Part shown: piece after piece, positions 56,761 through 64,000 of the stretch | Layout: every line of letters starts with the position of its first letter | Numbering within the stretch: the first letter of the stretch is position 1 | Assembly (NCBI GenBank): GCA_951213105.1 | Contig: OX578147.1 | Location: forward strand, 121,460,899 to 121,524,898 | Source of the DNA: Amaurobius ferox | Taxonomy: Eukaryota > Arthropoda > Arachnida > Araneae > Amaurobiidae | DNA: 64,000 bases | Direction of reading: 5' to 3' | Position numbers and translations under genes: made by a program | Notes under the pieces: model-generated | Seen by the model: the letters and a program-made list of their open reading frames with translations, nothing else | Told to the model about the DNA's origin: nothing | The model's database searches: none

Positions 56761-58947
56761 TACTGTCGAGGGCATAATAAGCGTGAAACCGGGCCGTATA
56801 TTGAAAGTATCATTTAAATGTATAACGCGCACAGAAGGGATTCTACCTTTCAAATGGAAATTATCAACAGTGTGTCGTGGCACTTAAGTGTGTCGCAATA
56901 TTTTCAAAGTGTGCCACGGGATGTGTAATTCTGAAGCGTCCGCTTATAACGAATCTTAAGGGGTCGAAATTCGTTATAAGCCCTATGTCGTTACTTTGCG
57001 TTAAATGCTAAACGCCTTTCAAGATATTTTTAGACGTTTTAAGATCTCCCAATTTTGATACTCTTTCAAAGATTTCAGTCTGTATGCCTGTGGCTACGGT
57101 AACTCAAGAACGAAGTCAGGTATCGCAATGAAATTTTATGGATTTGTACAAAACCATGGTTCTTGGGAATATCCATAACCACCAAACAATTTTTAAAGAA
57201 ATGTTTATAAGTGTACTAGTCAGAGTGATCGTTTATCATTGCAAAGTGTGATCGGAGGTTGAAAGTTGAGATTTATTTGCTCATCTCATCCACCATGTAT
57301 CAAGAACACCGTGAAACTACTTGAAAGGGCTTGAAACCGAATTCAAATTGGGATCGGCAAGCATTGTTAAGTAGGTAAATATTATTAAATTAAGGTAGGC
57401 GATTATTTTTAAGTGAATCACGTCTCCATCTCAACGTATTTAAAGTACCACCTTATGTGCGTTTGCTGCAAACCATCATATGTTTTTTTATGAATATATA
57501 TGTTTTTATACGAATAAAAACAATGTGTACCATAATGTTTTTATTCGTATCCTACAGATAGAACCTTATTTTAGAGTTCGGGTGTGACAAGGCGTCTTTA
57601 ATCATGAAGCTGCCTATACAGGGTTAGGAAAGTCCTTAAACACCCCAATAAGTTAGTAAGAAAAAGTTCACGTGTGTACGTTAGGTTTATCTGTAGTAAA
57701 GTGATCATACCCTATGAAATAAGCTATTGCAACGCCCCTAGTAGTGAATTTAAAAAGTCAGGATAACGCGTTCTACAAGAATGCGAGATAGACAAGGAAA
57801 TCTAATTGAAAAGTTGTAGAGCAATAACTAATAAGAAGAAATCTACCATAAAACTGTTAAGGCATTTATTTGGTAAAATATAGTTATCATCGAATGACTG
57901 TCATACTCATGGATGATATAAAAAACAGCACTTTTATGTGCAAGGTCTGTTTAAAATGCACTCCACCAGAGGCAATACACATTTAATTTCCAGAAAGAAT
58001 ATGACAGCGTATTTTGATAATCTTGCATGTGTCACCGTTTTAGAGTACCTAATGATACAACTTTTTGACATGTATTTATTTTTTCCATATACGCTTTTCT
58101 TTCGTCCCTGGTGTCAATTTCTACTCATTTGATGAAACTGTACAACTCTATAATTGATTTTTAACCTCTCTCTCCCTTTGCTGCCGAGTTTTTGTTATCT
58201 TAACTTTTTTAATTCTCCACTAGGGGAACTGTAATTATTTTTATTCGATCGAACATGGTTGCTTTACCATAAAGAGGCCTAACGTGTACACTCATAAACC
58301 TTTCCTTACAAAATTATCGGAGTGCAAAAATTAAATATATTTTTAAATATTTGTTATATAATCTTTAAATATTTGTTTCGTACAGTCATACTTGTTTTTG
58401 GAAAAAAACCGAACGTGGTTCTGATGAACGCTAGAAAGCGTGAAACCAGTCAGTCGGTATCTGCATTCGGAGGTTGACTTCAAGTTCTACAGCATTAAAT
58501 GACCATCATTAAAGCTTATATCATTGGGCTATGCCATTCTAAACTGCTCCTTAACACTTAAACAGAATTTCCACTAAATGTGCTATCAACATGCCACACG
58601 GCGATTTCGTGCCGACTGCAGAGGAGAAACGTCCTGAATAGCATCCTCATCCCAGATCAGAGCGGAGATGGTGGGGAACATCCGGGCACTGCCTCCTAAC
58701 CTCCCTTCCCTGCCCGATACGTAGTAGTAGTAAACGGCGAAAGAGGGCGTGGGAGAAGGGGAATGGCAATGACTGCTTTTGTTCGATTGCTGTCGCCTTT
58801 CGGGGATCGGGTAAAAATCGAGCAGACGATTTCTGGAAAGTGAAAAGGAGTGAAGTCAGGCATATCTTGTAACGCGATGTTGACAGGAGGTTTCCTATAG
58901 ATATGAACAGGCGTGATAAAATTCGCATTTTGCGTTATTCGAATTAA
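56761..58947. other. Unassigned region with a short hairpin and a GC-rich patch
   Basis: CTTATAACGAAT (56943) and ATTCGTTATAAG (56970) form a 12-bp hairpin. A TACAGGGTTAGGAAAGTCC end-like sequence near 57616 has no partner. A second hairpin (ATACGAATAAAAACA / TGTTTTTATTCGTAT) lies at 57510-57555. The 58600-58900 stretch is GC-richer, with minus-strand frames of 93-96 codons that I do not recognise. Confidence 0.4.
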
Positions 58948-59950
58948 AGAAAATATGATGTGGACATCGCATGACTTTCCCTGCAATAATGCAAATGTGT
59001 AGATTTCTTCTTTTATAGCGAATGACTCATTTATTTTATGGCATAATAATCATGTAAAAATTCCAGGGCATAAATGTTTTAGGCATTGAATTGTACATTG
59101 ACATTTGGCGCGTTTTTGGATGACAACATGTGAAACTAGTATTTGTAAGTACCAAATGAACTTATACTATGCGGAAATCTAACTTGACAATTTTAAAAAT
59201 AGCTAACATCGAATAATAAATATTACATTAAATGATTTTAATCATTAGAAACCAGTATCTTCTTATATAAAACCAATGGTTTGAGTTTCATTCAATAGAT
59301 TCCTGAAAATGGAAATCCAAATTCTAATAATGTAATTTATCGTCAATAATATATTTAACTTTTCGTTATTTAATTTAAAAAGGCAAATCTTGCTACCATG
59401 ACAACCATCGATAACTATCTCAAGTCTACAAATGTATATTATAAATAAATAAAGCAACACTATACTGTTGTTGGCATTAAAAATGCAATTGTTCCTAGCA
59501 ATTGTAGTTGACAAATGCAATTGGCATTTGATTATTATTTCGTGTAATAAATGACTGTTGACAAATTCTTTAGTGTTCAAATGCAAAACTATTACAAAAA
59601 GTATCGCCTCTCCAAAATGGAACGAAATAGATGAAACAGATGAAGAAAATGATGTTAACAGATTTATTGCATAAGATTGCTTATAGAAAGTTAACATATT
59701 TGAAAATACGTACTACTGTTTTAATTTTATATAGTTTTTTGATAAATTTATTTGAAAAACGTACAATACCTTGAGAATGATTCAAGCTAGCGTTTTAAAG
59801 TTTTTACAAAAATTACATATGAAATTATTATTTATTTAATATTATTACTGGTTCTGATTTTTTAATATTTTTTTTCAATTCATAAGAAAATTTGGGATTT
59901 TCCCGAGCATTTAATTACGTTTTAGTAAAGCGTTTTTCCGAAGTTGAAGA
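58948..59950 (-). repeat. Old, diverged family B-like copy (reverse)
   Basis: Begins AAATATGATGTGGACATCGC, then ATGACTTTCCCTGCAATAATG, and keeps the order of family B blocks (GAAAATGATGTTAACAGATT, TGATAAATTTATTTGAAAAA, ACCTTGAGAATGATTCAAGC). The 5' hairpin end is lost. The 144-codon minus frame at 59263-59697 lies within it; it is AT-rich, has no known domain and is probably chance. Confidence 0.6.
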
Positions 59951-60014
59951 TAAAGCGAGAACAGGCAGACTTTTCATTTTAACTCGGGTTAAACTGCTCG
60001 AAATAGAAATTTTG

Positions 60015-60205
60015 TTGCTGAAACGCTTCAATAAACTCTTCAACTCAACGATACTCTCGTAAGAATGTAAAAAATGACTGTAATTATCGTCTGACGTATT
60101 TAAGTAGCAGACGATATTTCAGATATATTTTTGAGGGCATATTAGTGTCACCTAACTAAAAATTAAAATTAGTGTCACCTAACTGAAAATTAAAAATTTT
60201 CGGTT
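60015..60205 (+). repeat. Family E fragment
   Basis: TGAAACGCTTCAATAAACTC, ATTATCGTCTGACGTATTTA and CAGACGATATTTCAGATATA match 23290-23465. A short TTAGTGTCACCTAACT unit is repeated (60142, 60170). Confidence 0.7.
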
Positions 60206-62093
60206 TATTATATGATTTTAAAATTTGAAGTTCTTCACTTTTCAGTAGCTATTTTAAGGAGGGATTTATAATTATAAGTAGGAAAAACTTAAGATTACTT
60301 ACATCACTTTTAATTTATTTATTTACTAGCACTTTATTTATACTTCGGTCGGATTATACAATATAACGAAGCTTAAAATTCACAATTATGTCCAAATTCC
60401 TTTAGTATTCTAAATTACACTGTTATTTAAAACATTCTATTAAAATTTTTAATTTAATGCTCCTAAAAGGAAGTATATGAAGTTCTTCCTATATAAAATT
60501 ATTTTCACATTCCCGTTTGTAAACAAATATACAAAATATATGAAATTGGAACAATATATGTCAAAATGAAAGCGGTTAAATGGTATTAGAAAATATATGC
60601 CCGTACCATTTTCATTATATTTCAACAATTGGCTAAGAACAATATATGAGTTCGAAAAATCCTTGCTAAAATAAAACATATGATAAAAGAAATTGAAAAT
60701 ATCAATAATTCTCGTAATTTTAAAACCGTATAATCTAGTTAAAAACGCACAATTCATTTATAAAATTCATATTTCTACACATTTATTTATTATTTAAATC
60801 GAAAAAAAATTAATAATCATCTGCCATATAAACACTTTTGATTTCATCGCGTTGCTAAGCAATATGATACAATTCTCTTCAAATAAATTTGCGAAAAAAA
60901 TATTGCCTCCATAATGCCATTTCTATGTAAGGTTAAGTTGTGTAATTTTTATTAATATCTCAACAATCCCTAGTCGAAACGTGGATTGAATTTAAAGTCG
61001 ATTATTGAATTTAAACTCGAAACGTGGACTGAATTTAAAGTTGGGCTATTCCAATGATACCAACATAATTTCACGAAATTCAGTGTTCCCGTGATAATGA
61101 GACAAACACACACAGACATACATATACATACATACATACAGACACACATAACATACATACAGACCGATTTTCAATTTCACTTGTATGGTTTTCTCTCACA
61201 TTGTTATTCCTAACTCTAGCAAAGCAATAGTCTATATCGATTGTTGAAAGTTCTTATCTCACAGCTTACCTCAGACACAGCCCAAGTTCCAAAGCATTAA
61301 TCTCAACAGAGAAACTTCATAAATCCATCAATTGTTCTTCGAAGAGATCCTCATTTATCATTTAGTCATAAATATTTTATGTATAAAATGTGATTAATCG
61401 TTGTCCCTTTCCTCCTATATCGGCCTTTTATCTATTAATGGGAGATTCGAAGTAGTGCTATTAGATATCAGTTATTTTCATTTAAGAAGTGATCTTTCTT
61501 CATGAGTTTTAATTTCACCCTGGGGGATGATATAGGTCGATTATTATTTCGCACTTCATTTATCACCTGTTTCATTTCTTAAGGTGTGATTAATTCAAAT
61601 GAATGATTTTCTCTAACTGTAGAATAACTGTATCTAACGTGTCTTTGTTTTTCAGTCCTCCCCCCCGGGGGAGGCGGTCAGATGTTTTAAATCTTTACAA
61701 GACCTCCGAAAATTCCCGGGTGACCTACAAGGCTGAATATATCCACATTTATAGCACATATATTTATATACATCTGTCCCATAGCATCGTTTATGGGACA
61801 GAAAATAGTAGTCGGAGTTTCTATTTTTTCCTCTTGGGATCATATAATTTATATAAAAATTATCTACGTTTCTGCCATTTCAGATCCTCCATAGACCCCC
61901 CCCCCCCCCGAGTGACTTAGACCCTTGAGTTTTTTTCATACTTGTATCGACCACGGGACAGAACCTAACAAAACCCGATTTTCGATTTCCCTCTGGGGGT
62001 AGGGCGGACAAATTGACTAATTCAAGTATACTTAAGAGGTCCATTCAGAACCCCTGGAAGCCCCAGGGTGACCTAGAAGGATGACCATTTCCA
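60206..62093. other. Unassigned region
   Basis: AT-rich with a 102-codon minus frame (60449-60757), a CATA/ACACA microsatellite at 61085-61155, C-runs at 61658 and 61899, and text resembling the 35.6-36.0 kb repeat around 61660-62070. No gene recognised. Confidence 0.4.
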
Positions 62094-62106
62094 CACTTGT
62101 AGTGTA

Positions 62107-62161
62107 CGGTTACCTTATACCTTTCTGGTAGGTCGGACGGTCTGGGTCTTAACAACAACAA
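62107..62161 (+). mobile_element. 5'-truncated SINE, copy S5
   Basis: Only the 3' end remains: GGTTACCTTATACCTTTC, GGTAGGTCGGACGGTCTGGG, then TCTTAACAACAACAA. Flanked by CACTTGTAGTGTA (62094-62106) and CACGTGTAGTGTA (62162-62174), a 13-bp TSD with one mismatch. Truncation from the 5' side is typical of LINE-driven target-primed insertion. Confidence 0.8.
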
Positions 62162-62184
62162 CACGTGTAGTGTAGACTGAGGCA

Positions 62185-62360
62185 GAATCTAGCAGAGCCA
62201 AAATTTCTGTTATGTGATGGAACTTCAGAGAGACAAATTATTTGTTACGGGACAGAATTTAAGAGAAACAAATTTTCTGTTACGGGATAGAACCTAACAG
62301 AGACGAATTTTATGTTATGGGGAAGAACCTAACAAAGACGAACTTTCGGTTTTCCTTCCC
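62185..62360 (+). repeat. Degenerate tandem repeat, about 40-46 bp unit
   Basis: Four units with GGGA(C/T)AGAA(C/T)(C/T)TAA(C/G)AGA, then ACAAATTTTCTGTTA. No coding sense. Confidence 0.7.
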
Positions 62361-62689
62361 ATGGGCAGAGAAATTGTGTTTATTTTCACAATTCACTTTG
62401 ACTCATATCGCATCAACTCTGTCTAAATGAACAATGACTTCCTTATAAAAAATTCATTCACCTCCCATGTCCAGAAAGCTCTTGTATCTCCGAAACTAAT
62501 GGTAATTTCTCTAAAGTTCCACATGATTGGGAAACTCACTAAAAGTCGCCAAGTAGGCGATATTTCGCCAATTCTGGCATCAGTGTTGCAAAAAATCTCC
62601 CCAAGTTCCTTCAAAATGTATTTCACATAATAGCAGTGGTTGTCTATAAAAGTACTTTGCAGGTAGGCAACTGTGAAGCATTTTACATA

Positions 62690-63151
62690 TTAGTAACAAT
62701 ACGTAGGGACAGTAATAATATTAAATATCGTCTGTGTGTCTGCAATACATGCATCCTGGGCCACCTATGCAAATTGTGGGTCCCTTCAAATATTTATCCT
62801 GGCCCCCTCCGAATTTGATTTTATCTTCTTTGGGAATTTTTCGTCTTCATCCCATCACTCAGAAATAAAAATTTACTGTGCGCCCCCTGGCACCGTGCCC
62901 CTGTCCCTCCACACTCGAGGGGTATTCGTGCCCCCTATGGACTTCTCTGATACATCCACTCTAGCCCCAAAACAACCCTAGTACATTAAAGTTGGTAAAT
63001 AAATGATTTATTGTATTTGGTAATTAAAGCAGTCATTAGATTTTAGTACAATTTGAGAAAATAAACCTTAATTTTCTCAATTAGTTTTATATCTCATTTT
63101 TGATGATATAAAATATAACCTATACCATCACGCTGGGATAAACCGTTCTCA

Positions 63152-63197
<46 letters not shown>

Positions 63198-63347
63198 TTG
63201 ACTGACTAAAATCCGCCAATGTGCCAAATAAAAAAGAAATTATTTTCAAATGGCAAATTTGCTCCCTCAAAGCTCAAATAAATATATGGAAAAATAAAAA
63301 AAAGTGAATTCGTGTGTGTAGGATAAGTCATGTGCTGCTGTCAGATG
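62690..63347 (+). repeat. Old family A-like copy, A9, with an insertion
   Basis: Keeps the GTCTGTGTGTCTGCAATACATGCATCC block, then after about 190 bp of unrelated, C-rich DNA (about 62758-62948) resumes at ACATCCACTCTAGCCC. It continues through CCGTTCTCAAGATAT to AAGTCATGTGCTGC...TCAGATG. A (TA)n run is at 63156-63192. Confidence 0.55.
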
Positions 63348-64000
63348 AAAGCCAAATTCGGTGTGAAAATCAGATTTTTAATCTTTATACACTTTACCAC
63401 ATTTCACACTTTTAGGAAATCCACAATATTTGCACTCTCTTCGTTGTTAATTACTTTTTTTTTTGTTCTAATTGTTCATTTCCGTGCGGGGTCCAATGAT
63501 TTCTACCCTTTCATCAAGGCAGCAAAACTTCAAGTAATGAAGTTGAAGTGCCATCAGAAACAAATTTGGTCTTCCATTCCGTCTTCCGCTCAGAAGAGAT
63601 GGGATTCATTTGTGCCGTCATTTTACGGGAGATAATGGAAAGAAGAGGTGCTTTTCCAGAAATAGATGGAAAGCCAGGAACTGTATATTATGATATATGA
63701 AACGTTCTTGTCGTATCTCGGTAGAGCTGGTAATGGAATTTAGTTATTCAGCGGAAAACGATTTAGAATATTAATAAAATTACTGGTAGATAAACGAATA
63801 GGACTAATTTGGTAATGCAGGCTTTTAATGTCGAGGCCAAAGCGTAGTAGAGGAACATTATAGTGTTGAGATAAAGATATTTACAACTAAAGGCATTTAA
63901 TGCCTTTCATGATCGACTGATATATAAATCATAAATTTATATATGTTTTTACAAAAAATACAGTTAAAATTTATTGTTTCTTATTAATCATAACTTTTCA
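63348..64000. other. Unassigned region at the window edge
   Basis: A 101-codon frame (63330-63635) begins in the repeat end. Its second half is of more mixed composition (63480-63640), but no domain is recognised. A small inverted repeat AAAGGCATTTAATGCCTTT lies at 63892. Confidence 0.35.

Noticed and set aside
57616..57650. Mariner-type end TACAGGGTTAGGAAAGTCC
   Set aside because: No inverted partner was found downstream or upstream.
58381..58402. Tc1-like end TACAGTCATACTTG
   Set aside because: No mirrored end or transposase remnant nearby; the motif is short enough to be chance.
59263..59697. 144-codon minus frame as a gene
   Set aside because: Lies in a diverged family B-like repeat, is AT-rich, and shows no known domain.
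62423..62630. Two 67-codon frames exactly antisense to each other
   Set aside because: The region resembles an old repeat also seen at 54.0-54.15 kb; the symmetry is most likely chance.

Overview
The window looks like 64 kb of intergenic, repeat-dominated DNA from a large, strongly AT-rich eukaryotic genome. Several things point to this: no open reading frame reads as a recognisable cellular protein, tRNA-headed SINEs carry target-site duplications (TSDs), DNA-transposon derivatives have TA or 8-bp duplications, and there are many micro- and minisatellites. The repeat style suggests an arthropod, possibly a spider or other arachnid, but that is an inference from repeat character and cannot be proved here. 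Nothing bacterial or phage-like is present. The longest open frames lie in tandem repeats or are chance frames in repeats.

Layout. 0-10 kb: family D repeats, family A and B repeats, a hAT-type element (4367-5967) with a family B copy nested in it, a 20-bp minisatellite, two tRNA-like loci and a reverse SINE. 11.0-11.3 kb: a foldback hairpin with hammerhead-ribozyme-like cores. 13.2-21.4 kb: a 6.6-kb array of a 32-bp satellite flanked by inverted arms of about 500 bp, the most striking object of the window. A SINE with a perfect 14-bp TSD has landed in the right arm. 22-24 kb: family E repeats with a 23-bp minisatellite. 24.3-32.1 kb: a cluster of family A/B/C repeats, some nested, some head to tail, plus a TA-flanked inverted-repeat element (29540-30430) holding a near-perfect 285-bp palindrome. 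32-37 kb: diverged tandem repeats and unassigned DNA. 37-46 kb: two more family B copies, an LTR-like stretch, a MITE-like element, and minisatellites of 24, about 22 and 31 bp. 46.5-50 kb: a mariner/IS630-type deletion derivative, a 118-bp tandem array and a reverse family D copy. 51-55 kb: a full SINE, a 58-bp tandem array, and a composite SINE headed by a complete 5S rRNA sequence. 55-64 kb: further family B and A copies, some old, a second MITE-like copy, and unassigned DNA.

There is no operon or pathway. The interactions are between mobile elements: B3 is nested in A4, B1 in the hAT element, a SINE in the satellite arm and a short SINE in a minisatellite. These nestings give a relative order of insertion. 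The best candidates for something undescribed are the inverted-arm satellite at 13.2-21.4 kb and the 5S-headed SINE at 54.2-54.6 kb. Next come the structurally uniform A/B/C repeat group, which has a terminal hairpin, a fixed-position microsatellite and no visible TSD. All family letters (A-F) are local labels given here.
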